The notes beneath the pieces were generated by a model that searched no databases, was not told the DNA's origin, and was given only the letters and a program-made list of their open reading frames with translations. A stretch of 64,000 nucleotides of DNA, taken from NCBI GenBank assembly GCA_017590115.1, contig JAGGNK010010337.1, forward strand, positions 3,609,679 through 3,673,678, given 5' to 3'. The DNA comes from Montifringilla adamsi (taxonomy: Eukaryota > Chordata > Aves > Passeriformes > Passeridae). A program made the position numbers and the translations under genes. Positions within the stretch are counted from its first letter, which is position 1; each line of letters opens with the position of its first letter. Positions 19,593 through 31,700 of the stretch are shown in pieces.

Positions 19593-21056
19593 GTGAGTGC
19601 TGCAGGGAGGACTCCCTGTCACCAAGGTGCCCTGGACGCTGTTGGTCCAAACCTGAGCAGGGCGAGTCACCTCTTCCTGCCCTTCCTATAGCGGCTGCCT
19701 TCTGTACCTCCCCAGGCAGAAGACAAAGTCCTTTCTCATGCCTTGGGCACCTGCAGCGAAGGGAGGTGGGGTCCCCACATGGCAGGATCTCTGGGAAGCA
19801 AGAAGAATCTCATACACACATTGTTCCCTGGGATAAGAAGTTAGGCAGGTTCCCCATGTCCTGGAGGAGCCAAGGCAAAGCTGCTGGGGGAGAACTGTGG
19901 GAAGCTGCCTGGAATGGGCACCCGGGGGCATTGCCTATGATTCCATAGCTCCTGAGGCATCTCTGTTTCCATCTTCTGCTGTATCATTACCTTTAAATCC
20001 TCGAAGGAAAGCAGAGAGCAAGGGCCCCCTAGGACATGGTAGTTACACGGGAATTGGTAAGAGTCTGAGTTTTGTTTTCTGCCATTCATCATGACAACAG
20101 GAGGAGTGTCTAAGCAGCAAGAATTGTTTTTCTTGACCCTTAAGAACAAGATTATCCATTTCTCTTCTCACTCACTTCATCCCCTCCATAGATATTTACA
20201 AGCAATAGGAAGGAGAATCCAGGCTTTCAGTCCTGTTTGTACATTATGGGCATGGGAGAAGAAGGGTGGGTGCCAGAGAGGGTGTTTCATCCCCACGTCT
20301 TTTGGCTGGGGCTGTAGGTTCAGCCTCTGGTCAAACTCTGGGCTGGTGGGATGTGGTGACCAGAGTCCAGGACAGCTCTCTGGATAGGCCCTTTCAGACC
20401 AGAGATTGTTTTTTGTGCTCTGGTGGGGATAGTCCTTACTGAGTTGAGTATCTGTGATTATGAAATACTTAACAGATTGGAGAGATTTGCACAAATTATT
20501 CCTCTTCAAGATACAGCCTCTTTTAATACAGGAATTTCATTGTGGATTAAACTATTGGAAACAAATATATTAGTCAATGTTCTAGAGCATTTTCTATATG
20601 AAATGGAAAGGGAAACTGAAGGAAATACAAAAGGACAAGGTAGACAGAGGCTTGTAAAGAGGAATTCATGTTTAGAAAACTCTTCAAAAACTAAATTAGA
20701 AAGACATAATTCCCCTTTCACACAGGTCTCAGGACACTCAGGTCTCCCTCTTGTAAACTAAAGATACATGAAGGGCTGTAGCTGATCAGAATGCTGGAAA
20801 GCCTCATCTCATCTGTAACGCTGCAGCATTCGATGCAAGAGTGGTAACTTAACTGTGGAACAGCTGTGCCACATGAAATATTCTGGGGTGGACCCCCTTC
20901 TAGCCAAGTTTTTCCTTAGTCAAAGAATCTACAAGTTGATGGCATTTCAGACAGGACTGGAATGATGGCAACAGACCAGAGCCTGAAATATGAAATTAGA
21001 TGGTTCCTGGGATTTGGGTAAGAGTCTGACCTCACTTGGATTTCTCTCCTTCCCAG
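19593..21056 (+). other. MYOD1: MYOD1 intron 1
   Basis: GT (gtgagtgc) to AG (tctctccttcccag), 1464 bases. No repeat family or further exon is recognised in it. Confidence 0.9.
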
Positions 21057-21135
21057 ATGGAGTACAGCGGGCCTCCTTGCAGCTCTCGCAGAAGGAACAG
21101 CTATGATAGCAGCTACTACACAGAGTCCCCAAACG
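21057..21135 (+). CDS. MYOD1: MyoD, exon 2
   Basis: 79 nt encoding MEYSGPPCSSRRRNSYDSSY and YTESPN plus one base of the next codon. It is flanked by ttcccag and gtgagt. The serine/tyrosine-rich link between the bHLH and the C-terminal region matches vertebrate MyoD exon 2 in length and phase. Confidence 0.97.
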
Positions 21136-21700
21136 GTGAGTACGTGCCCTGACAGCAGTGTGAAACACCGAGACAGAGGCAGGCAGTGCAGCAGCTTTCC
21201 TGTGCCTGCTCCATGTCCAGCTGGGCTGAGAGAGGAGCTTGCCTTTCCAGCCAGCAAGCCATTGTTGCTGGTAGAGGCACTGGATTTCCTCTAGGTGTAT
21301 TTGCAAATATGGGGATGTGTTATAGCTGTATTTCTCATTTTGCAGCTCTAACAGTTGGATAGAAGTATGTTATTCTCTGCAACTAATTTTAGCATTTAAC
21401 CATATTCTACATGAAGACTTCTTACTCTGTCATTGATCCAAAATGGAGTAATTTATGATTGATTTCAAATCTGCTCTTCCCTTGCTATGGACTCAGTGAA
21501 GCCTTAGATCCTCCCTGTCCCCAGAGCAGCACACTGTGGTTGGACCTCTCTTCCTTTTTGAAATTATAATCTGTTTTCTGACTATTGGTGTCCTTCACCA
21601 ATATCCATTTCCTGAGTCTTCACATGCCCACAAATGTGTAGTGCCCACTGATGTTACTTACGCATTGGATAATCTGAGCACCTTTTTGTCTGTTTTTTAG
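21136..21700 (+). other. MYOD1: MYOD1 intron 2
   Basis: GT (gtgagtac) to AG (tttttgtctgttttttag), 565 bases; unique sequence. Confidence 0.9.
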
Positions 21701-21951
21701 ATCCAAAGCATGGGAAGAATTCTGTTGTTTCCAGTCTCGATTGCCTCTCAAGCATTGTAGAGAGGATTTCCACAGATAATTCCACATGCCCTGTACTGCC
21801 TCCGGTGGAAACTGTTGCTGAAGGGAGTCCCTGTTCCCCTCCAGAAGGAGTGAATCTGAGTGATGCTGGAGCCCAAATTCCTTCCCCCACCAACTGCACC
21901 CCACTCCCCCAGGATAACAGCAGCAGCAACCCCATCTACCAAGTGCTATAA
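21701..21951 (+). CDS. MYOD1: MyoD, exon 3 with stop
   Basis: It completes residues 212-294: DPKHGKNSVVSSLDCLSSIV and ERISTDNSTCP, followed by a proline/serine-rich region and the conserved end NPIYQVL. The SLDCLSSIVERIS segment is the amphipathic C-terminal helix (helix III) needed to open silent muscle chromatin. TAA is at 21949-21951. Confidence 0.97.
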
Positions 21952-22371
21952 GGATCCCTCCAGCTGGACTGCACCAAAACCAATTTGCTCCGTTTGGCCT
22001 CGCTCAAGACCTGCCTTCTAAGGTTGAAAAGACTTCTTAAGACTTGTTCCAATTTTAAAATATCACTGAAAATTCCTTCAACTATCTAACTTTGCAAACC
22101 TGTATCACTTCAAAGTACACATAGTTATTTATTGGTTGTTTAACTAAAGTTATTTAATACATCTAGAGATAAAATCGTATACCATGAAATGGCCAATGTT
22201 TAATCTGGGCTGTGGGGAATAGGAAACTGGCTCTTGAATGTGGAGGAAAATAGAAATCTACAGCAGTAGTGGCATGATAGATCCTTCCTATTACTCCTGT
22301 TCTGGCCAAAATAAGGTTGTGGACCATTTTTTATAAAACTTTTGTATAATTGTAAATAAGAGTTGCTTTCC

Positions 22372-22408
<37 letters not shown>

Positions 22409-22575
22409 AATTTAAAAAAAGAAAAAACCAAAAACTTAAAAAGGGGAAAAATTTAAAAATATTTAATATTGCTTGGTTTGTTGTGTCAAACTTTAACTTT
22501 ATATATTTATACGATTTGGTTGCCAAGAATGTTTTCAACAGTATTCTAAATAAAGACCCTTATTTATAAAATCTG
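21952..22575 (+). terminator. MYOD1: MYOD1 3' UTR and poly(A) signal
   Basis: AT-rich 3' UTR with ATTTA-type motifs, fitting the short half-life of myogenic mRNAs. It contains an A-rich tract (22372-22437). AATAAA is at 22549-22554, with a GT-rich tgtggtgtta downstream; cleavage is expected near 22570. Confidence 0.85.
22372..22437. repeat. A-rich tract in the MYOD1 3' UTR
   Basis: About 65 bases of nearly pure A with scattered G and T. Internal priming of oligo-dT cDNA would be expected here. Confidence 0.95.
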
Positions 22576-25500
22576 TGGTGTTATCTTGACTTTCGTTAGG
22601 GCTTCTAGAATTACTAGTGCATTTAGGAGTGGTATTAGATCGCTGCCTTGGCAGGAAGAAGATACAGGCTCTGATTCAGCAAAGAAATCAAGAACATGCT
22701 TCAGTTGCACTACTTTGCATAAATATGCTGCTGTCAAAGGGTCTCCTTTCTTCATAGTCTGTTGTGGTCGCTGCTAAACCTAGACCTGAGCATCACAGAT
22801 CATTATTAGAAGGATCAATAAATAAGCATGTTTCTCCTCCTGCCCCCAAAATTTACAATTACATTGTAGGGCTTGATCTTACAAAGATGTGTTGAAACTA
22901 AGAATCACAAAAAATTAGACACTCCAAATTCCAGTGTAGCTACTGAAACCATACAAAACTCACAAGAACAGGTACTACATTTTGGGACAAGTGTTCACAT
23001 TTTTCATTCAAGTTCTATTTAAGTGTTTGTGCCAAGTTCATGTATTCTCAGGTATTAGAAACTAATTGCAAATGAGTTTTTGTCATAAAGTTCAAGTCAC
23101 AGATCACAGTTTTCCTCAAGTTCAAGCTGGAATGTAGGCCAAAGATAGGCAGTTTTAATTTGGATTTGAACTTTATGCATCTCTGGCAGCACTGCTGCAG
23201 GGATTTGCTTCTTGTTTAGAGCCTCTCTAAAAATAACCAGTGGGCTCTGTTTCATTCAGTATCTATGTGTAACCTTGAAAGCTGGCTGTGCAACTGAAAA
23301 ATGTTTAGCCCTGAGCTGGTTGTCATTGGAAAATAACAATCAGGGCATTTCTGTGCATCTGGACAAGAATAACCAGCAACTGCGACCTGTTTCTTATCAC
23401 AACCCTATGATTTATGGATTTTGTAGAAACATCACAGTAAAATAAAAACAAAAAACACACTGGAAACCAATCTAGGTATCGTCACCATCCCTAAATACTT
23501 TGATGACAGACCAGTCATTGTATTCTCTGTTAGGTGACTCTTATAGAAGGAGTTTGTGCAGCTCTTACCTTAAGCAGGAAAATGAAAGAGGGAACAGCTA
23601 ATTCCAGGGAATGTCTCCCACTCCTTTAATTGTGTATGGCCTTGAAGATCAATGTTCTGTGGAGAGGAGAGGAGCAAGCTGCCATGTGTTGAGCAGAGCA
23701 ATGCAGTTGCTTCTCCTTCTTTCTGGGGCAATCATGCTCCAAGCTTGGTGATTTATCTGAAGCCAGAGGGGCAGGGATGGTAGCAGCCATGGGTATTCCT
23801 TCCTCATCCCTGAGCTTGTGGTCATGGTGGGTGATAAATCAATGTCAAGGCACGGGACCATTCTGTGGGCAGCCATGGACCAGACTGGAGCAGACATGGA
23901 GACTCCCATGGACCAGAGGAGCCTCCAAGGCAGGATTGGCCACGCAGCATCTTCAGCAAAGTCCAACTTTGTAAAGGTCTCCCACTGATTCCCTGTGGAC
24001 AGAAAACACTTCAGCCCATAAAGATTGAGCTTACCCCTTTCAATTTTCCATTAAAAGCAAAAATCAAACTAATTTGAGAATGTGCTAATTCATACTATCA
24101 TGAATCAGGAGGGTACTACTAAGGCTGGAAAAATAGCCCAGGTTAGTTGGAAGCCTGTATCCCTTATAAAAGCTAAGAAAAGACAGTTGCCTCAAAAATC
24201 AGGACCTCACACATCATCAATATCATTTTCATTGCTTTCAGCAAACAATCAAGCCCACAACGCAAAAAATTTTAAAAAATGCTTTAGTGAAATACTAAAA
24301 TCTTTTAATCCCCATAATTTGAGGCTGGTAAAAGTATCAATTTTACTGCCATTAAATGGCAACCAAAAGTATTTTGGCAGCTCAGGAACAACGGAGGCTC
24401 TGGACATGCTGGCAGCACACAGTTCATGCCTGCCTTGCTTGCACCCCACTTCTGAGGGACACAATGGGGGGTACCTGGCTCTAGGGCTGGCATGGCAGAG
24501 CGGGCACAGGGCACTGGTGCTCAACAATGTACACTCAGTTCCATGTGAAGTCATGTATATTGCATTTCACTGATTTATTTTAGCCACCCGAGTTTCCACA
24601 TACTGATGTTAATGTTACAACAGAGAACAGGCATTTAGCACATCCCAAAATAGATGGATGGATGGATGATGAGGAAAAAATATTCGTAGGTTTCCTATGC
24701 AGAGCCCATCTTTCTCCCATTGATGTCAGTGAGAAAAGTTCACTGGAGTAAGGCCAAAGGGCGTCAGCACTGATAAATACATGTTTAGGTTACAAATTTT
24801 TTTTTTTTTTTACTTAGATAAGAAAAATTGTTCCCCTGTGCCATTTCTTTCTGTTTATTTCTAAGGTAATAAATATATTTAAAACAAAGCCCTGTGCATC
24901 AAGAGGACAGCATGTAACTGATAGAAATATATCCCAGTCTATGAGTAAATATTTTGAGGCTAGTAATATTTGGATTCAGAGCTTTAGTTTAGTTCTGACA
25001 CAGCCAAGGAGCATATGCAAGGCTGATCGAACATATGCAAACTTTGGTTCTTAAATTGGTCTCCTAAGATGAATTTAGGCATTTAGGGTTGATCCTACAA
25101 GACAAAGTGTAGCCTACCTTGGTCTACAGAAACACTCCAGCATGGGCTCTGAACACAAAATGGTAATCTGAAAGTTTATATCACATAAACTTTCCAGTTC
25201 AATGTGATGTTTCCTAAGGAACACTGCTTCCAAAGGCAAAGTCATACCAATACAAACAAATAAAGGAAAGTAGCTGTCTTCAAACATAGTGATAAGTGTG
25301 CATTTTAGCAATGCTTGATTTGATTTGGTAGCTTAAGAAAGCACTGCATGATAAACCCATCATTACTGGTTTATCTCACTCAAACCGCTGCTATGGAAAA
25401 AGTGAAGAGGAATACATTTATACCTCACTTACATGTAATAAATGCTCCGATTTTACATTTCATCAGATCATTTGCCAGCATGAGAATAAAGAGGATCTTT

Positions 25501-27829
25501 TTCCTACTTTCAATATTCCACAACAAAGTGCAATAAAATTGCAAATAACAATGTTAAACACCATTTCCTGCATTATCATAGCAATACTGCTACAGAAGTA
25601 TTTCACATACTGAACATTCAATTTTAGGTAAAAGATATATGAACTATTCCTGGTATATGTTTTCCCTTTAAAAAGATTTTATTATCTGTATCCAAATATG
25701 TTAAAGAAATATTAAATTGGCAGTTGCTTCACACCAGAGGCTCTTCTAAAATGACTTGTCATTTTCAACTCAAGATAAAGACCTTAAAAAAATCCCTTGA
25801 ACGTGGACAGAAAAGCAGTTTTCATTTTACATCTTACATTTTGCAGAGATATTTGAAAGGTTCATAGTGTGCAAAGGGCCAAAACAGCCATCTTCAGAAG
25901 AACTACATCCAAAACAGACAACAAAACCTTTGTACCTCATACCTCATGAATTTTAACGAATTAATTAATTAATATTTCATTTTTGTTTAAAAATTTCCTT
26001 GAAATCAGTAGGAATATTTCCAGCTTCAGTAGGAATACTTGCAGGCTACTGCACATAATACTGTCTGGGATAGTGTTCATGTAGCAGTGCAAAGCCAGGA
26101 GAAACTCCCTGCTGTGACCCTTTGCTCGTGCTCTGGTCACTGACCCATTTCTGTCACAACGCTTTCAGATGTGCCGATGCCCCTGAGCACAGCCCTCTGA
26201 ACAAGCTGCCAGGCTTTAGTGCTCACCTGATCTTGAAAGTACCGTCCAGAAACTGCCCCCATAATAGTGCTGAAAGCCTACAACAGTTCCTAAATGAGTG
26301 GCTGACACGCAGCCTGTGATAGCAGGAGATGGTATGAAGGTCATTTCACATAACTTGCATGTGGCAATCTTGGCTTCACAAGCAGTAGGTAAAAAGGCCT
26401 CTGTAGAGTTAGAGTGCAAATCTCTGACAGCATGACCTGGGATCATCTGGGGAGGCACATCCAAGTACCTCATTAAGCACTATTTACTATCAGCTCACCC
26501 TCCCTCAGCCTTTCAAATCACTGGTTTTCTAGTAAAACTGTTGAACAGCCATGACCTCCTCTCCTTGATGGATGCAGCATGCTCCCTTCTCCACAGGCTT
26601 GTTGCACAACTGGGAATGTCATTAAGTGGAGACCTTTCCATATTTGACATTTCAGGGCTAACAAGGGAGGGGATGGTTCCTAGCGTAATACAGAAGAGCT
26701 GTCAGATAGTCCTTTCCCTCCCAGGACCCAGCAGGATTTAGGAACATGTCTGACAGAGCCACTTCGGCCAGTACAAGGAATGCAGAAATTTCCCTGTGGA
26801 CCCAGAAACCTACATTTTGCATACACAGCCACTTCTGAATAAAGATCTTAACAATGTAAGCTAATGGTGAAAATTGATCTATCCTTTAACCATGGGGTGA
26901 TAGAAAACCTCAGGAGTTTCCCAATAATACAGTCAACATGGCAGTAAATTTACATTTTCTTACTACAGCACTAATTACTTTTATCATCTACAAGCAACAT
27001 CAACAAGTGTGCTATTTTATGTAATACTCAATGCATAACCTCACATTTATCAATAGCAAGGCAAATACTGTAACTATTTATTTAAAAATTACTAAAAACT
27101 AAAAACAGACAATAATCCACTTAATCACATGACTGAGGGAGGTTGCAATTTTCATTGGGATGTTGTTATTATTTGTTGGCAGTCAGATTCTCTCAGAAGC
27201 CTGTGTCTCAGCACAGTTACCACCTAGTGCTGCATATCCATGGCCGGAAAAGGGGTCCCCCAATCTCCACAGTTCTCCCTTAACCCACCTGAACTGACCT
27301 TAAGCCTTTTCTGGTCCAACAGCCACATCTGCTGGGAAAAAATATTAACTACAGTTCTTCCTGAAATCGTTGCTTGGTGAACTCCATGTTCTGTTTCATC
27401 ATCTTTCCATAATGTAAGGTTTGTTGGTGCAGAAATAGCAAAAATATTCACAGTCTTCAGACAGCACCTGGAGGCCCATACACTAGGACCATCAAGAAAA
27501 ATATATTGGAAAAAACAATTTCCTCCCTACCAAGAACCTTCTACAGAAACAGAGAGAAAAACTGTACAAATAGTATAGTTGGTTGGGTTTTGGCTTTTTT
27601 ATTGCTAGACAAATTCTAGGGCACCACTCTATTTTTCTTTAAGTGAGAAATAAAGACAAAAGGAGGGAGAAAATGGAAGGTCTTTGAATGCATTGTATGG
27701 CCTGTGCTGAGAGCAGTGGTCCTGAGGGAGACAGGCTGCTTGTCCAGAAGGCAGGTGGGGAAGATGCAGAGGAACTGCAGAGGACAGCAGGATCACAGTG
27801 ACATTTTCTGGTGACAAAGTCCCTCAGTA
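22576..27829. other. Intergenic, MYOD1 to KCNC1 (first part)
   Basis: No supported gene. It holds a T15 run at 24797-24811, a (GATG)n tract at 24653-24669 and ordinary AT-rich unique DNA. The largest open frame (24082-24573) shows no splice or family features. Confidence 0.5.
24653..24669. repeat. (GATG)n microsatellite
   Basis: About four tandem copies of gatg/atgg. Confidence 0.85.
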
Positions 27830-28402
27830 GGGCACGAATCTTGGCCAGCAGACCAAGGGAGGTGATTTTCCCCTCTACTCTGCTCTGGTGGGATCCCACC
27901 TGGAGCTGTGCCTCCAGCTCTAGGTCCTCAGCACAGAAGGGATATTGACCTGTTGGGGCGAGTGCAGAGGAGGCCACCAAGATGATCAGAGGGATGGAAC
28001 ACCTCTCCTATGAGGAAAGGCTGAGAGAGTTGGGATTGTTTAGCCTGGAAAAGAGAAGGCTTCAGGGTGGCCTTCCAGTAACTGAAGGGAAAATACAAGA
28101 AAGATGAAGAGACACTATTTAAAAGACCATGTAGTGACAGGATAACGGGGAATGGTTTCAAGCTGAAAGACAGTAGGTTTAGATTAGGTGTTAGGAAGAA
28201 ATTCTTTACTGTGAGATTGGTGAGACACTGGCACAGGTTGCCCAGAGAAATTTTGGGTGCCCCCTCCCTGGAAGTGTTCAAGGCCAGGCTGCATGGAGCT
28301 CTGAGCAACCTGGTCTAGTGAGAGGTGTCCCTTTCCATAGCAGAGGGGTTGGAACAAGATGATCTTTAAGATCCTTTCCAACGCCAACCATTCTATGATT
28401 CC
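27830..28402 (+). mobile_element. CR1 LINE, about 570-bp 3' fragment
   Basis: It runs from gggcacgaatcttggccagc through gatcccacctggagctgtgc, cacctctcctatgaggaaag, gacaggataacggggaatgg and agtgttcaaggccaggctgc to ccattctatgattcc. This covers the last ORF2 segment and 3' UTR of avian CR1; the 5' part is truncated, as is usual. It is the longest mobile element in the window. Confidence 0.96.
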
Positions 28403-28672
28403 TTTTATACTTCGGCCACACAACATTCTTTTTTTTTTCACATCAGTGCTCTACTTCTGAATCCTAAACCAAATGAAACAATACCTTTTTGTCCTGAATT
28501 TTTTTACTTGTTTTTATGGCACCTGTGAATTTCCTGAGGCAGGAGCCTGACAAGCCACATTTAAGAGCTGCAGCTTGCTGCAGTGTCAAAGTACCTTTTT
28601 GAACCAACAAGCAGTGTGTAGGCTTTTCTCCAGGCCACCGGAGGGCAGCATTTCCATGAAAAACAGGACTCC

Positions 28673-28714
<42 letters not shown>

Positions 28715-31700
28715 TGTATACATTCCTTTTTCTCCCCCTAAGCTCTCACATCTAACTCTTTCTCAGCTCAGGTAGAGAGTATCATTTCACACCGTGACAA
28801 CTGAAATCAATGAGCCAAATTCCCACCCAGTGTAAATTCATCAGTCTTGCTGGTGGTTGACACAGTGTATTGGGATTCTTACAGCAAGTACAAGCTCATG
28901 GTTTCAGTTTGGATGCTCAAAGATGCATTTTTATGGAAAAAAAACCACAGGCTTTTTTGGCAAGGCATCCTGATATGTGGACTAAAGTTCAGGATGAAGA
29001 GCATCACAGAGCAAATCATTTATAGAGCAGCTTGTAAAGGGAGACCCATTCTCCATGCAGGGCACGTAATGCTCTCATTACAGATCTAATGGCATAGAAA
29101 TACAAATGGATGCAAGGGGGTTCATGTGTCACACGTGTTCCTTTGTATGGGACAGGTCACACTAACATCCCTTTGTTCCCATTGGAAAGGAAGCGGGTAT
29201 GTGCTAGGCACTCACTCTCAATGCTCTCAAAGGCTGTCCTCTGCAGAACTCTACACTTGAAACAGCTTGCAGTTGAAAGCCAGCTGCACAAAATGTAGTC
29301 CCAAACATGCCTTTCAAAAGCTTCACAAATGCCAATTACATTAAGCTATAAGAAAAAAAGCAACGAAGTAATGTGCCTAATTAACAAAGCTAGAGATGGA
29401 GCCAGCCACTTGGTCTGAAGTACTTCCAAGAGAGATGTTAAGTGCAATGGTCAGGGCAACTCTGGAAGAAATAAATTAACATGCTGGGTTAATATTTCAA
29501 GCTCTGTGGGAGTAAAAACTGTGTGTGGTAAGGGGAAACAAAGGTAAAAATATCACAGGGTGCTATTCTGTTTGTTTGTTTGCCAAGGACACTTTAGCTT
29601 CTGCCATTTATTATTTTTCATGGTATGCTCAAAATTATGCAAGAAGACATAAAAGTGTCAGCATTGCATCACTGGCCTTGCTAAATTTATCTTTTAACCA
29701 CCTGTTAAATCTCAGCTCAAGGTCAAGAAAAAAACCATTTTAAGTGAATGGACTATGAGATAGACACATTAATGAGAAATATCTTAGTATGGTTCTTTTA
29801 TCTTTAGTACTGTCTGCAACCACAGCTTAAAAGACTCCCCACACTATAGGACAACAGTGGAGTTTTGTTCTGGTCCTCATAAATAAGAACTGACTTACAG
29901 CTGCCTGGTTCCAAATCTTAGATACCTGTGGTTGGGAAAGCTCAGGCCTTCACAAACTTTCAAGTTCCAGCAAGTAGTGTGGCTTGAATCCATTCCAGTA
30001 CTCATCTGTTGGCAGCTGTTTCCATCTGCTCCTTCTTGAACCATTCTGCTCACTCCCTAGGGAAGAGCAGGAAGACTGTCACGCAATGAACTCGCTTGTT
30101 GTGAGCTGGCTGCTCATGTTTTACCCCAATCTGTCATCTCACCTCATGTGCTCTCTGGCCTTTTTTTGCCATAAGAATTCTGAGTTCTGCTCTGCACCTA
30201 AGGGGGAAAAGAAACCCCAAACCAACCATTTCTCAAATTATTCCTTCTTTTAAGTACAAATAATTATTATGAACAAGAGATACACAAAAGATTGATCGGA
30301 TCACTGAGTCCTCACAGCTAATCACATAGTGATTCCTGCACATATGTTTTGCAGCTAAAAGTGTCTGACATACCTTCACTTTGTGATGAGGGAAGGCAGA
30401 TGCTCTTCAAGTGCTCCATGACCATTACCTGTGGCTTTTTTTGGTTTGGTTCTGTGGTAAAACACAAAATGGAGAAAGAGAAAAAAAATCAAAACTAACA
30501 TTTTCTATTTTAGACATCAGTGTTTATGTTTCCAGACTTGCAGCTGAGCCTTTAGGAACTTTGGTTGACTGAGCAAATGTCTATGCACATTAAGGTTTCT
30601 CTCTTAATTTGTCCCATTGCTATTTTATGTACTTGTTAACTTGATATCTACACATTAACATTAATTGGCCAGAGTAAGCAAAAGATTTTATTTTTTCTTA
30701 ACCAAGATAATTAGTTTTATATTTTCATCTTTGAAAGTTTTAATTTATATTTTGATATATTATCTCTAGCCTGATTTCCAACTAGACCAAATCCCCTCAA
30801 ATCTCAACACTTTCAGGTGTACCTGAAAATGTAAACTTTTGTTCAGATACATCTTTTCTTTTTTCAGTTCCAAAGTACCTGAAAGTACATCCCTAAATAT
30901 AAGCAGCATTCTGCAGATCCTGTTCAGCCTAGGGTTCAGAGGGGACAGATAATCAATAAGAGAAGCAATACAACAGAATATGGAAAGAAAGCTGAAGAAG
31001 ATTCCATTAGTAACACAAATGCAATCATCTGGATTTTGCCCTAGCCAGAATTATACATATTTGTGGATATATTGGTCAAAATCCCTCCTAAGGGCTTTAC
31101 AAGCATAAACTCAGGAAAAGAGAATGATTTCACTGACTTGCCCCGTCACCTTTTCTGTGCTGCACTGTCCTTTGCAGCATGCATCTGTCTGCTTGGATTA
31201 TGCAGTGGTCAAACAGGGCCACACGAGCACAGCACCACCTCAGCACTTCTGCATGGAAACCTTTCTATATAATGAAGGCTTCTGAAGGGGCTTGGCATGA
31301 TAAAGCAATTAGGAAACATATTGGCCCACATCCTGAATTCCTACCACACAATCAACCATTTCCTCCACTTTTTAACAGGCAGGATAAGCTGGCGAACAAT
31401 TTCAGAAGAACTTGTAGAAATCTATTGTATTTTTTATTACGGTTGGAAAATTTTCAAAGAAAAAAAGGTCTTTGTTATAGATTTGAGAACTGGACCCTCC
31501 TTTTTTCTCATTGCTCCATAGGAAAGCCAATAAACATGCTATTGTAGGCCCTCTTAGGATGAGATTCCATCCTAGAAGAGCAGAAAGGTCCAAGTTTGTA
31601 TGAGAATGGAGCATTTCTTAAGGAAGACCCAACTCTGATTTCTTGCAGGCCAACTCTGAATATCTTGTCCCACTGTGATCCTTCTCTGCTTCCTCATTAT

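Noticed and set aside
27928..28441. Minus-strand open frames of 85-126 codons
   Set aside because: They lie antisense to the CR1 fragment at 27830-28402 and match no protein pattern.
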